64,000 bases of DNA from the NCBI GenBank assembly GCA_020638955.1, contig JACKHO010000009.1, forward strand, positions 186,001-250,000, written 5' to 3'. Position numbers and translations under genes: made by a program. The DNA is from Planctomycetaceae bacterium (GTDB taxonomy: Bacteria; Planctomycetota; Planctomycetia; Planctomycetales; Planctomycetaceae). The notes below the pieces were generated by a model that saw only the letters and a program-made list of their open reading frames with translations, did no database searches and was not told the DNA's origin. Below, one piece after another: positions 34,012 to 42,888 of this stretch (positions within the stretch are counted from its first letter, which is position 1; every line of letters starts with the position of its first letter).

Positions 34012-35676
34012 ATGATTCGTACGTCGATTGCCTGCACTGCGTTGGCAGGCCTGCTGCTCTGCAGTGGTTTTCATACTGTCCGTGCTGAAGAAGACCCAAC
34101 CGCTCTGCTGCTGCAGGAGCTGGAAGGTCGCAAAGTCGGTAAGCACGACTGGCCACAATGGGGTGGCTGGACTCACAAGAACAACACACCCGAAGCAACT
34201 GGCATTCCTACCGAATGGGATGTGAAGTCCGGTGAAAACGTGCTGTGGTCTGCTCCGCTAGGATCGCAAACCTACGGCAACGTCGTCGTAGCCAACGGTA
34301 AGGTTTATGTGGGCAGCAACAACCAGCACGCATATTTGACTCGCTACCCGCATTCGGTGGACCTAGGTGTGCTGCTCTGCTTCGACGCCGAGACTGGTAC
34401 GTTTCTGTGGCAACACTCGAGTCCCAAACTGCCGACCGGTCGTGTTCACGACTGGCCCGACCAGGGGATTTGCTGCTCACCCTACTGTGACGGCGACCGC
34501 GTCTGGTATGTCACGAGCCGTGGTGAAGTTGCCTGCCTTGACGCGGAAGGTTTCCGCGACGGCGAAAACGACGGTTCTTACACCGCCGAAGACAACGAAA
34601 ACAAGAACGAAGCCGACATCGTGTGGAAGTACGACATGATGGGCAAGCTCGGGGTTTCGCAGCACAACATGTGCAGCTGCTCCATTTGCTGCGTCGGCGA
34701 CGTATTGTTCGTTAACTCTTCGAACGGTGTGGATGAGTCGCACATTAACATTCCGGCACCAGAAGCCCCCAGCTTCTTCGCCATGAACCGCGACACGGGC
34801 GAAGTCCTCTGGACCGACAAATCTCCCGGCCTGAACATCCTGCACGGCCAGTGGTCGTCACCCTCTTACGGTGTCGTCAACGGTCAGGCTCAGGTGTTGT
34901 TTGCTGGTGGTGATGGCTGGCTCTACAGTTTTGATCCCGCTGGAGACGGCAATGGCAAGTCGAAACTGTTGTGGAAGTGCGACTGCAACCCCAAGGATGC
35001 CAAGTACTCGGTCAGCGGACGCAGCGAGCGGAACCACCTCATTGGTACTCCCGTCTTCTATGACGGCCTCGTGTACATTGGCGTGGGCGAAGACCCCGAG
35101 CACGGTGAAGGAAACGGCCACCTGTGGTGTATCGATCCCACTAAGACTGGCGACGTGAGTGAAACTCTCGCCGTCGACAAAGACGGTAATCCCATTGTCG
35201 ATCCGAAAGATGGCACACGCCGCCTGCAGGCGATTAACGCCGACGACGGAGAAAAGGCCATTCCGAATCCCAATTCGGCCATTATCTGGCACTTCACCGG
35301 AGAAGACATCGATGGCAACGGCGAAGTGGACATTGAAGAAGAAATGCACCGGACCTGTGGTACGGTCGCCATTAAGGACGACATCCTCTACGTCGCCGAC
35401 TTCTCAGGGTTGTTCCACTGTCTCGATGCCAAGACCGGCAAGTCGTACTGGAACTACGACATGTTCTCAGCCTCTTGGGGCAGTCCTTGCATTGTCGATG
35501 GCAAAGTCTACGTCGGTGACGAAGATGGCGATGTCGCCATTTTCGAGCACAGCAAGGAATTCAAGCTCATCGATGAGCCGTCCTGCAAAAGCTCGGTTTA
35601 CAGCACGCCAGTCGTTGCGAACGGCGTTTTGTATCTGACAAGCAAATCGGCGCTGTTTGCCATTAAGGCTGAGTAA
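34012..35676 (+). CDS. Secreted PQQ-like beta-propeller protein
   Basis: A protein of about 554 residues with a signal peptide (ACTALAGLLLCSGFHTVRA). The body is a PQQ-like propeller: LLCFDAETGTFLWQHSS, FAMNRDTGEVLWTDKSPG, LFHCLDAKTGKSYWNYDM and a final VYSTPVVANGVLYLTSKSAL. Acidic loops include EDIDGNGEVDIEEEMHR, which resembles a calcium-binding loop. An unusual cluster of cysteines, MCSCSICCVGDV, sits near residue 225. AGGGA lies nine bases before the ATG at 34012; an ATG at 34003 is also in frame. It is co-oriented with the larger propeller gene and probably cotranscribed. A role in polymer or redox metabolism is unproven. Confidence 0.87.
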   Translation: MIRTSIACTALAGLLLCSGFHTVRAEEDPTALLLQELEGRKVGKHDWPQWGGWTHKNNTPEATGIPTEWDVKSGENVLWSAPLGSQTYGNVVVANGKVYVGSNNQHAYLTRYPHSVDLGVLLCFDAETGTFLWQHSSPKLPTGRVHDWPDQGICCSPYCDGDRVWYVTSRGEVACLDAEGFRDGENDGSYTAEDNENKNEADIVWKYDMMGKLGVSQHNMCSCSICCVGDVLFVNSSNGVDESHINIPAPEAPSFFAMNRDTGEVLWTDKSPGLNILHGQWSSPSYGVVNGQAQVLFAGGDGWLYSFDPAGDGNGKSKLLWKCDCNPKDAKYSVSGRSERNHLIGTPVFYDGLVYIGVGEDPEHGEGNGHLWCIDPTKTGDVSETLAVDKDGNPIVDPKDGTRRLQAINADDGEKAIPNPNSAIIWHFTGEDIDGNGEVDIEEEMHRTCGTVAIKDDILYVADFSGLFHCLDAKTGKSYWNYDMFSASWGSPCIVDGKVYVGDEDGDVAIFEHSKEFKLIDEPSCKSSVYSTPVVANGVLYLTSKSALFAIKAE

Positions 35677-35685
35677 TTAAAAATC

Positions 35686-35795
35686 GAAGGGTGGGTGACG
35701 CCTGCCTTCGATGCACAACTCAAGCCGTCCAGCGTGCTTTACGCTGGACGGCTTCGTCGTTTGTGTCCTTGAGTTCGACGTAACCCACCGGCCTT
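35686..35795. repeat. Nested palindrome with a 13-bp hairpin between convergent genes
   Basis: AAGCCGTCCAGCG (35722-35734) and CGCTGGACGGCTT (35742-35754) form a perfect 13-bp stem with a 7-nt loop. Outer arms pair as well (GGGTGGGTGACG near 35689 with CGTAACCCACC near 35779, and ACTCAAG with CTTGAG). It separates the convergent propeller and CitG-like genes and could terminate both. The outer GGGTGG/CGTAAC arms resemble the foldback at 2302-2441. Confidence 0.6.
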
Positions 35796-35830
35796 CCCTG
35801 CACACGCTGCAAAAGTGATGATTGGCCCGA

Positions 35831-36712
35831 TTAATTCATGGCCAGGTAGCCGGCCGTCCAATGTCCGTCTCGGAGCATGACAAAGACCGACGCGGCAATG
35901 AGGTCCGCGGTGGTGCCGGGATTCCGTTTGTGACCATCAGATCGAAGCCAGGCGTCGAACGCGCCGAATTGAAGCCCCGAGCCTTCAGCGTGTGGCCATC
36001 CACTGGCGAGGACCGCTTTCGCTTGATGTGAGGCCTGAAGTGCGAGTTCTGCCCCTGCTTTGCGAGCAATGAGTGTGTCGGGATGGGCCGCCAGCCAGTC
36101 GAGCTGACTACCAACAATGGCGGTGCGCCAGTCTGCTCCCGACTCCGTCCAACGTATTAATGAATCGACGCCGAAGCTCAGCACGTCATGAAATCCAGTG
36201 ACATACTGCCGGGCGATGGAGTCGCGGTCGGCGGCCAATTGCATAATGTCGACGAGGGGTTCCGTCGGCTCCTGGAAGACATCCTGCTCATCAACTTTGC
36301 CCATGCCGCCAGGGGTGAGGCACCGAATGGCAGCAAAGACGTCTCGACTGTCCTCAACTGTCAACGCGTCCAACACGGACTTTATGCCCGTCGTCAAATC
36401 CTGACTCAAAGGAACGACGGCGAGCGGCGCCAGCAAAAGGAGAATACCGAGGTTTGTGTTCTTGCCCACCTGCTTCTGCGTTGCTTCGGCGGCGAGTCGA
36501 ATGGTTGTGCCGACTCCAACCTCCCCTGCCCTGGCGAGTATGGGAGCGACAACGCGGGCTGAGGCCACGAAGTCCGAGAAGTCGAGGTCAGCAAAGGACG
36601 CACCGGGATGTACGTTCCCCGCCTTCGGAGCGGCAGCCTCCAGCAGGCAGGCGGCTTCGAGTTGCCCGCACAGCGTGCTGAGGTCCGGGAGTGTCCAGTC
36701 GACTGACGTCAC
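35831..36712 (-). CDS. CitG/MdcB-like triphosphoribosyl-dephospho-CoA synthase family protein
   Basis: A 293-residue protein with the family segments PKAGNVHPGASFADLDFSDF, VGTTIRLAAEATQ, NTNLGILLLLAPLAVV, AIRCLTPGGMGKVDEQDV and AADRDSIARQYVTGFHDV. Characterised members join ATP and dephospho-CoA to make the prosthetic group precursor of citrate or malonate lyase. No lyase genes are nearby, so the role here is unclear; in some bacteria related proteins accompany one-carbon cofactor genes, which is only a suggestion. The GTG start overlaps the stop of the upstream propeller gene by four bases (GTGA), so translation is coupled. Confidence 0.83.
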   Translation of the reverse strand: MTSVDWTLPDLSTLCGQLEAACLLEAAAPKAGNVHPGASFADLDFSDFVASARVVAPILARAGEVGVGTTIRLAAEATQKQVGKNTNLGILLLLAPLAVVPLSQDLTTGIKSVLDALTVEDSRDVFAAIRCLTPGGMGKVDEQDVFQEPTEPLVDIMQLAADRDSIARQYVTGFHDVLSFGVDSLIRWTESGADWRTAIVGSQLDWLAAHPDTLIARKAGAELALQASHQAKAVLASGWPHAEGSGLQFGAFDAWLRSDGHKRNPGTTADLIAASVFVMLRDGHWTAGYLAMN

Positions 36713-37971
36713 GCGAAAATCTCGCTGACATCGATCAAATGCAGTTGGCGACCGAGCTCTCCCGCAGGCGAATCAACACACACGAGCCGCCCGTCATTGC
36801 TGCTGCGAGGATGCGTATCACACCGCCATTCGCCGGTATACACCTTTGGCGAAGGGAATTCCCCCAGCCAGACCTGCTTTCCCGAAGGAACATGGTACAG
36901 GTAAGGCCGCTGAATTCGGTCTTTGTCCGGGTACGTGTCGTTCAGAATCCATTCGCTGTTTGTTTCAGGCAAGTAGGTGTTGTGCCCATTGCGGGTCATG
37001 ACGCCAGCCCCCACTGGTTCAATGACTCGCGTTTTGTCCGTGTAAAGATAAAACGCCTCTGGCTTTCCTTCAGGGCGAGTCCACATGCAAATGTGCTCGG
37101 GGTCGCGCCAAATGAAGTGAGACGTGTAGCCCGAAGGGTCGAGGACGAACAAGTCACTGCCGTCGATATTGGCAGTGAACATCCGAGTCGTGAAACCGCC
37201 AGTAGGCTCGCCGGTGTTCGCATCGCGTTTGCGCCACCGGTGCAGCACAATAAACCGCTGATCATCTGGACTAATGAGCAGGTGATTAAAGTAGTGCCAG
37301 ACGTTTTCCAGTTGCTGTCCCTGATATGGGATTTTGGCGACCTCGGCGAGTGACAGAACGAGACTCGTTTTACCCGTCGCGAGATCAACCTTGAAGACGC
37401 CGGAATCCTGGGGAGCGAGTTGATCACCAAATTTGTCGGGGAGACCAACATAACCGTAGCCGGGACGCATGACCTGGATGCGGGCAAAGTCGGCGGTGAG
37501 ACCGAACGAACCGTCACTGCTCAGCGTGTAGACAGGTGAAGGCAGCACGCGGTGTTCGTCGGTCTCCACATTGAGCACGTGCGAAACGAACTTGTCACCC
37601 TTGCGGTCGTTCCAAATGACCTCTCGGCCATGCCCCGGTCGCCACTGCAGCATACAGCCCTGCTGCCATCCCCACGCCCGACTTTCGCCGAGTTCGATCC
37701 AGCGGTCACCGTTCTCCAAGTCAACCATGCCAACGCGAATGGCGTCGTCTGCGGTGGGTGTGCGGTGCTCGAAGGCGACTTCGTTCGACAGCACGTACCG
37801 GTTCGTAGGATCGAACTGCCGTTTGTCGTAATAGCCAAACCAGTGGTGCCGTGGTCCCGATGTAATGACACGCGTTGGAAACTGTTGATTTCCTTCGGCA
37901 GCCGGAGCAGCTTGCAGACGGCATCCTAGCCCTGCAGCCACGGCGGCTGCGACGAATTCACGTCGGCGCAT
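36709..37971 (-). CDS. Exported TolB-like beta-propeller protein of unknown function
   Basis: A 420-residue protein with a Tat-like leader (MRRREFVAAAVAAGLGC, then LQAAPAAEG), in which the double arginine precedes a hydrophobic stretch. Repeated strands (HHWFGYYDKRQFDPTNRYVL, GMVDLENGDRWIELGE, HRWRKRDANTGEP and a final LHLIDVSEIF) fit a TolB/oligogalacturonate-lyase-type propeller. HGREVIWNDR and HFIWRDPEHICMW contain the histidine-rich loops. The substrate is unknown. It overlaps the CitG-like gene by four bases, so the two are coupled, an odd pairing of an exported and a cytosolic protein. Confidence 0.8.
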   Translation of the reverse strand: MRRREFVAAAVAAGLGCRLQAAPAAEGNQQFPTRVITSGPRHHWFGYYDKRQFDPTNRYVLSNEVAFEHRTPTADDAIRVGMVDLENGDRWIELGESRAWGWQQGCMLQWRPGHGREVIWNDRKGDKFVSHVLNVETDEHRVLPSPVYTLSSDGSFGLTADFARIQVMRPGYGYVGLPDKFGDQLAPQDSGVFKVDLATGKTSLVLSLAEVAKIPYQGQQLENVWHYFNHLLISPDDQRFIVLHRWRKRDANTGEPTGGFTTRMFTANIDGSDLFVLDPSGYTSHFIWRDPEHICMWTRPEGKPEAFYLYTDKTRVIEPVGAGVMTRNGHNTYLPETNSEWILNDTYPDKDRIQRPYLYHVPSGKQVWLGEFPSPKVYTGEWRCDTHPRSSNDGRLVCVDSPAGELGRQLHLIDVSEIFA

Positions 37972-38014
37972 TCCTCAATCCTCTACAACGTGTACGACGA
38001 GTTCGACAGGTTAC

Positions 38015-38698
38015 TTATCGAGGTGGCAAACGTGGACCGAGGTCTTTGCCGAAGTCCTTCAGGTTCTGAGACTGCGTCAGGATTTTCCCTTCCCCTTCGA
38101 AGTCGAGCACAATTCCTTCGCCCGCCAGGAAAGACTGGAACCAGGAAGAACCTGCTTTGCTGAGCTTGTATTCCATGGTGTCTTCGAAGGCGACGACGTG
38201 GCCGGTGTCGATAATCATATCACCGTTCAAGTTCTGCTCAGAAATTCGGCCAAAGGCTGCCACGAGCAGTGTCCCGCGTCCGCTCACGCGCAGAAAGAAC
38301 GGGGCCTCTCCCGAGAAGAATCCCTTAAATCCCTGGAATTCTGTATCGAGCTGCAAGCCAGCAGTGGAACCCAGATAGCTGCCACCGGCACACATCCAGT
38401 CGACGGAACCATCCATTTCAATGGCCCAAATCTCACCCATGTGTGTGGGGGCGAGCCCCACTTCGCCAGTGCTGGAATCGGTAATGCGGTAGGTAGACAG
38501 GAAGAACGTTTCGCCAGAAAGCAATCGCTTCAGTCCACCAAAGAATCCGCCGGAACCGCGACTCTTCGTCGTCACGTCAATGTCCACGTTCGTCGAACAA
38601 CGGTACATCGCACCGGCGTCGGAAACGAATTCCTCACCGGGACTGAGTTTGACGAGTGCCGACGCAAACGCGCCCTGCTTTTGAATGTTGACCTGCAT
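38015..38698 (-). CDS. AIM24 family protein, copy 2
   Basis: A 227-residue protein of the AIM24 (formerly DUF124/TIGR00266) family. Seen are ALVKLSPGEEFVSDAGAMYR, the GGFFGGLKRLLSGETFFLST glycine-rich loop, GAIWAIEMDGSVDWMCAGGS-like strands and DTGHVVAFEDTMEYKL. The family forms a beta-barrel of unknown biochemical role; yeast AIM24 affects mitochondrial membrane organisation. AGGAG lies about nine bases before the ATG. It follows the other AIM24 gene by 49 bp on the same strand, so the two are a tandem pair with only moderate identity. Confidence 0.88.
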   Translation of the reverse strand: MQVNIQKQGAFASALVKLSPGEEFVSDAGAMYRCSTNVDIDVTTKSRGSGGFFGGLKRLLSGETFFLSTYRITDSSTGEVGLAPTHMGEIWAIEMDGSVDWMCAGGSYLGSTAGLQLDTEFQGFKGFFSGEAPFFLRVSGRGTLLVAAFGRISEQNLNGDMIIDTGHVVAFEDTMEYKLSKAGSSWFQSFLAGEGIVLDFEGEGKILTQSQNLKDFGKDLGPRLPPR

Positions 38699-38747
38699 TG
38701 GTGTTGTCTCCTGCTATGTGATCCTCACGGGTAACGCTGGCTGCAAC

Positions 38748-39404
38748 CTAGCAATACTTCCGCAGCCACCCGGCCATGTTCCCCATTGTCCGTGTCTGGA
38801 CCCAAATTTTCCCCTGGCCAGAAAACCGCAGCACGAGCCCTTCTCCGGAGAACAAGGTTTGCTTCCAGCCACCCATGCCAGTGATTTTGTAATCGAGCGA
38901 AGGTTCCCAGGCGACAACGTGTCCCGTGTCGACCACATACTCGCCATCGATTTCCTTTTCGATGACACCGCCATAGCCGTTAAAGAAGAGTTCGCCACTT
39001 CCGGACGCTTCGAGATAAAACGCTCCTTCGCCGGAAAACAGCGCCTTGAATCCGCCAAACACTGGCTTCAAGTTGATACCCGGCGTACACGCCATGAAGG
39101 CACCGGCGGTGAGAATGAGTGAATCGCCATTCAGCTTACGGTGCTGAACACACCCGGGGACCCCTGGAGCAAAAGAAACGTATCCGGGCTCTTCTTTGGC
39201 TGTGTACTCACCGACAAACAGCGACTCTCCACCGACGAGTTTTCGCGCAATGGCCTGCAGGAAGCCACCCATCATGCGGCTCTGCATTTCCAAGCCGCCA
39301 CTCATCCGGCTCATTGCCCCTGCTTCCGCAAGCACAACGTCACCAACGTCCAGCACAACTTTCAGTTCACCGTAATCGGGATTACCCACAATCTCGAATT
39401 GCAT
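38748..39404 (-). CDS. AIM24 family protein, copy 1
   Basis: A 218-residue AIM24-family protein. The typical order is VVLDVGDVVLAEAGAMSRMS, the loop MMGGFLQAIARKLVGGESLF, VSFAPGVPGCVQHRKLNG, LFSGEGAFYLEASGSGELFF and VVDTGHVVAWEPSLDYKI. It ends with an SGQGKIWVQTRT strand. It is the promoter-proximal gene of the pair, facing a sulfatase gene across a divergent region. The tandem arrangement suggests a hetero-oligomer, but this is untested. Confidence 0.88.
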   Translation of the reverse strand: MQFEIVGNPDYGELKVVLDVGDVVLAEAGAMSRMSGGLEMQSRMMGGFLQAIARKLVGGESLFVGEYTAKEEPGYVSFAPGVPGCVQHRKLNGDSLILTAGAFMACTPGINLKPVFGGFKALFSGEGAFYLEASGSGELFFNGYGGVIEKEIDGEYVVDTGHVVAWEPSLDYKITGMGGWKQTLFSGEGLVLRFSGQGKIWVQTRTMGNMAGWLRKYC

Positions 39405-39711
39405 GTCTCGAACCTGTGTTTAAGGATGATGACGCATCAGTACCACCAGCCGAAGATACCCGGTTCATCCGAGAAATGCTACGGCGCGGCGACCTGGCTG
39501 TTTCGTTATCCGGGTGTGGTTTCCAATGACGGCGGAATCGGGCAGCGACGAACAAAGCAACATGGTATGGGAGCACAGTCACGCGAGTCTTCATTTTCTC
39601 GCCCCGTGAGCAGCCCCACGAATTGTCTCAACATCGCTCAACGTTGAAGTGTGGGATTGGCTGCGGTACCGTGGTTCGAGAACTCACCGTTACTCAAGCC
39701 CACTTCGCGTC
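39405..39711. other. Divergent intergenic region
   Basis: About 307 bp between the divergent AIM24 and sulfatase genes. No gene or strong structure is seen. The sulfatase frame is open back to 39649, but its signal peptide starts at the ATG at 39712. Confidence 0.45.
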
Positions 39712-41292
39712 ATGAATCGATTGTTTGCGTCGCTGTTGTTTCTCTGTTTTTCGACAGTGGCCCTGGCTGACCATCCCAACATTATTTTTGTCCTGTGTGA
39801 TGACCTGGACTACGGCGACGTCGCCTGTCTGAATCCCGAGTGCAAAATCAAAACGCCGCACATGGACCGCGTGGCAGCCGAAGGGATGATTTTCACCGAC
39901 GCCCATTCCGGTTCGGCGGTTTGCACGCCGACACGTTACGGCGTGTTGACCGGTCGCTACGCCTGGCGGTCGAAACTGCAGCGCAGCGTGCTCGGCGGAC
40001 TGAGCCCCCGGCTCATTGAACAGGGACGGATGACGGTCGCCTCGTTCCTCAAGTCGGAGGGATATCACACCGCATGCATCGGCAAATGGCATCTGGGAAT
40101 GGACTGGCACGTCAACGAGGGGAAGACGGTCAATGAGCTGAGTATTGAGTCGGCGGAACAGGTGTGGAATGTCGATTACTCACAGCCCATCAAGAATGGA
40201 CCAAACTCTGTTGGGTTTGACTATTACTACGGCATCAGTGCATCACTCGACATGGTGCCGTACACGTTTATCGAAGATGACCACGTCACCGTGCTGCCAA
40301 CCGAAGACAAGTCCTTCGCCATGATGCTGGGCCGCACGCCGGGCACCACCCGCAAGGGACCAACCGCGCCGGGGTTTGACGCGAATCAGGTATTGCCGAC
40401 TTTGACTGAGAAAGCCGTGGCGTACGTGAAGTCACGAGCTAAGGCCGCGAAAAAGGGGGCTCCGTTCTTTCTGTACTTGCCCTACGCATCGCCGCATACT
40501 CCTATTCTGCCGACGGGAGAGTGGGTCGATGCGAGTGGACTGAATCCCTACGCCGACTTCGTCATGCAAACTGATGACGGTATTGGTCAGGTGCTGGCGG
40601 CCTTGGATGAGACAGGCTTGGCAGACAACACGCTCATCATCGTGACCAGTGACAATGGCTGCTCTCCGCAGGCGAAATTCGAGGAACTCGCCGCGAAAGG
40701 ACACCATCCCAGTTACCACTTTCGCGGGCACAAGGCGGACATTTACGACGGCGGTCACCGCGTGCCGTATCTCGTCCGCTGGCCAGGAAAAGTACAGGCG
40801 GGATCGACGTCTGACCAAACGATTTGTCTGACCGACCTGATGGCCACCTGCGCCGACATCGTGGGACGAAAGCTACCTGACTCAGCCGGTGAGGACAGTG
40901 TGAGTTTGCTTCCGGCATTTCTCGGTGAGGCGAAGGCCCCCTTACGTGAAGCAGTCGTGCACCATTCCATCGACGGCAGTTTTGCCATTCGTCAGGGAGA
41001 GTGGAAACTGGAACTCTGCCCTGGTTCGGGCGGATGGAGTGCACCGCGTCCCAACGTCGACACCAGCAGCGGCCCAGCAGTGCAGTTGTATAACCTGGCA
41101 AAGGACATTGGCGAACAGGAAAACGTGCAGGGTGAACATCCTGACGTTGTGCGAAAGTTGACGCAGCTCATGGAGAAGTACGCTGCTCAAGGACGCAGCA
41201 CACCCGGAGAAGCACAGGCGAATGCCACGGAAGTCAACGTACACGCGGCGGGCGAACAAGCCCACACACCGAAGAAGAAAAAGGGCAAGTAA
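39712..41292 (+). CDS. Secreted arylsulfatase-type sulfatase
   Basis: A 526-residue exported sulfatase. The signal peptide (RLFASLLFLCFSTVALA) precedes the metal-binding NIIFVLCDDLDYGDVACL. The active-site segment is VCTPTRYGVLTGRYAW, of the C-x-P-S/T-R type, whose cysteine becomes formylglycine. Further features are TACIGKWHLGMDWH and FLYLPYASPHTPILPTGEW, and VTSDNGCSPQAKFEELA. The last 30 residues are Lys-rich (KKKKGK). It is followed 46 bp later by a second sulfatase, so both probably form an operon for processing sulfated polysaccharides. The preferred start is the ATG at 39712, since the upstream extension lacks signal-peptide character. Confidence 0.9.
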   Translation: MNRLFASLLFLCFSTVALADHPNIIFVLCDDLDYGDVACLNPECKIKTPHMDRVAAEGMIFTDAHSGSAVCTPTRYGVLTGRYAWRSKLQRSVLGGLSPRLIEQGRMTVASFLKSEGYHTACIGKWHLGMDWHVNEGKTVNELSIESAEQVWNVDYSQPIKNGPNSVGFDYYYGISASLDMVPYTFIEDDHVTVLPTEDKSFAMMLGRTPGTTRKGPTAPGFDANQVLPTLTEKAVAYVKSRAKAAKKGAPFFLYLPYASPHTPILPTGEWVDASGLNPYADFVMQTDDGIGQVLAALDETGLADNTLIIVTSDNGCSPQAKFEELAAKGHHPSYHFRGHKADIYDGGHRVPYLVRWPGKVQAGSTSDQTICLTDLMATCADIVGRKLPDSAGEDSVSLLPAFLGEAKAPLREAVVHHSIDGSFAIRQGEWKLELCPGSGGWSAPRPNVDTSSGPAVQLYNLAKDIGEQENVQGEHPDVVRKLTQLMEKYAAQGRSTPGEAQANATEVNVHAAGEQAHTPKKKKGK

Positions 41293-41338
41293 TCTCGGAA
41301 GACCACTGCCCATTTGACTCTCTGCCCCAGGTGTTCTC

Positions 41339-42778
41339 ATGTTCGTTCGTCAGTGTTTGCTGCTTGTATTCTCTGTCCTTCTGTCAGCGCCAGTGGTGTG
41401 GGCGAAGGATCAAACCTTGCCGAACGTTGTGCTGGTTCTGGCGGACAACCTCGGAACGGGGGATATCGACTGTTACGGATCAAAACTGCATCGTACGCCG
41501 AACATCGATCAAATTGCCGCCGAGGGAACGAAGTTCACCAGTTTCTATGTGACCAGCGGCGTCTGCACGCCAAGTCGAGCCAGTTTGATGACCGGCTGCT
41601 ACGCCCAGCGGCTCAACATGCACATCAGCGACAAAGGAGCGTCGGTGTTGCAGCCAGTGGCGACTAAGGGGCTGCATCCTGATGAAGTCACGCTGGCTGA
41701 ACTATTCAAGCAGCGAGGTTACCGCACCGCCTGTTATGGGAAATGGCACTTGGGAGACCAGTTGGAATTCCTGCCCACGCGACAGGGATTCGACGACTTC
41801 CTCGGCGTTCCCTATAGCGAAGACATGGTGAAAGAACTGCGTCCCGACCAGTGGCCGGAACTGCCGCTCATGCGCAATGAAGAGGTTATTGAAGCTCCGG
41901 TCGACTGCGAAAAGCTCACCCGCATTTACACGGAGGCCGCTGTCGACTTCATTTCAGAAAACAAAGAGCAGCCGTTCTTCCTGTACTTGCCGATGGCCCG
42001 CCCCGGTTCCACGAAGGTCGTCCACGTGGACAACGCCTTCCGGGGTAAGAGTGCCAATGGCCTGTATGGTGATTGTGTCGAAGAGCTCGACTGGTCGATG
42101 GGCGCGATTCTGAAGGCACTCAAGGCCGCGAATGTGGAGTCGAACACGCTGGTCGTCTGGACGTCCGACAACGGTGCAGTGAACCGGAACCCGCAACAGG
42201 GAAGTAATGCTCCATACAAAGGCTGGGGATACGGAACGAGCGAGGGCGGCATGAGGATGCCATGCGTCATGCGTTGGCCGGGCGTCGTTCCGAAAGGACA
42301 CGTCTGCGATGCCGTGTCGACCACTCTCGATTTCTGGCCGACGTTTTACGGAGTGCTCGGGCTGGAGTTTGATGATGCCCTGAAGCGGGATGGTCACGAC
42401 ATGCAGAGCATTTGGTTTGCCGAAGCGGGGACAGACTCACCATACGACAAGACAGGATTCTTCTACTACCATATGGCTCAGCTGCAGGCAGTGCGTCGCG
42501 GTCCTTGGAAGCTGTATTTGCCGCTGGAACCACAGCCGTTGCCGAACGGTCGAAAGACGAAGGAACAAACGTTGCAACTGTTCGACGTGCGAAATGACGT
42601 AAGCGAAGAGCATGAAGCTTCGGCGGTACAGCCCGAGGTGGTCGCTCAACTTCTTGAACTGGCCGAACAGGCCCGCGCCGATTTGGGAGATGAGGGACGC
42701 GTCGGCGCCGGACAGCGTCCTGCGGGATTCGTCGCTAGTCCAACGCAAAGAGTGCTTGGCTCTGCGAACGGTCGGTGA
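41339..42778 (+). CDS. Secreted arylsulfatase-type sulfatase
   Basis: A 479-residue exported sulfatase with a signal peptide (VRQCLLLVFSVLLSAPVVWA). NVVLVLADNLGTGDIDCYGS holds the metal ligands, and GVCTPSRASLMTGCYAQR is the C-x-P-S-R active site. Later segments are TACYGKWHLGDQLEFL, FFLYLPMARPGSTKVVHVDN and VWTSDNGAVNRNPQ. AGGTG precedes the ATG. It is the second gene of a sulfatase pair and is followed by the FG-GAP gene 110 bp downstream. The pair are paralogues but not close duplicates. Confidence 0.9.
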   Translation: MFVRQCLLLVFSVLLSAPVVWAKDQTLPNVVLVLADNLGTGDIDCYGSKLHRTPNIDQIAAEGTKFTSFYVTSGVCTPSRASLMTGCYAQRLNMHISDKGASVLQPVATKGLHPDEVTLAELFKQRGYRTACYGKWHLGDQLEFLPTRQGFDDFLGVPYSEDMVKELRPDQWPELPLMRNEEVIEAPVDCEKLTRIYTEAAVDFISENKEQPFFLYLPMARPGSTKVVHVDNAFRGKSANGLYGDCVEELDWSMGAILKALKAANVESNTLVVWTSDNGAVNRNPQQGSNAPYKGWGYGTSEGGMRMPCVMRWPGVVPKGHVCDAVSTTLDFWPTFYGVLGLEFDDALKRDGHDMQSIWFAEAGTDSPYDKTGFFYYHMAQLQAVRRGPWKLYLPLEPQPLPNGRKTKEQTLQLFDVRNDVSEEHEASAVQPEVVAQLLELAEQARADLGDEGRVGAGQRPAGFVASPTQRVLGSANGR

Positions 42779-42888
42779 GGAATTCACCCTCTGACTTGCA
42801 ACGCGACTACGGCGGCGTGGCTAAAGCAGATTCAATGCGACATAATTCTGGGACGTAGTTTTCCTCCGACCAGATAAGGCTATCCCGC

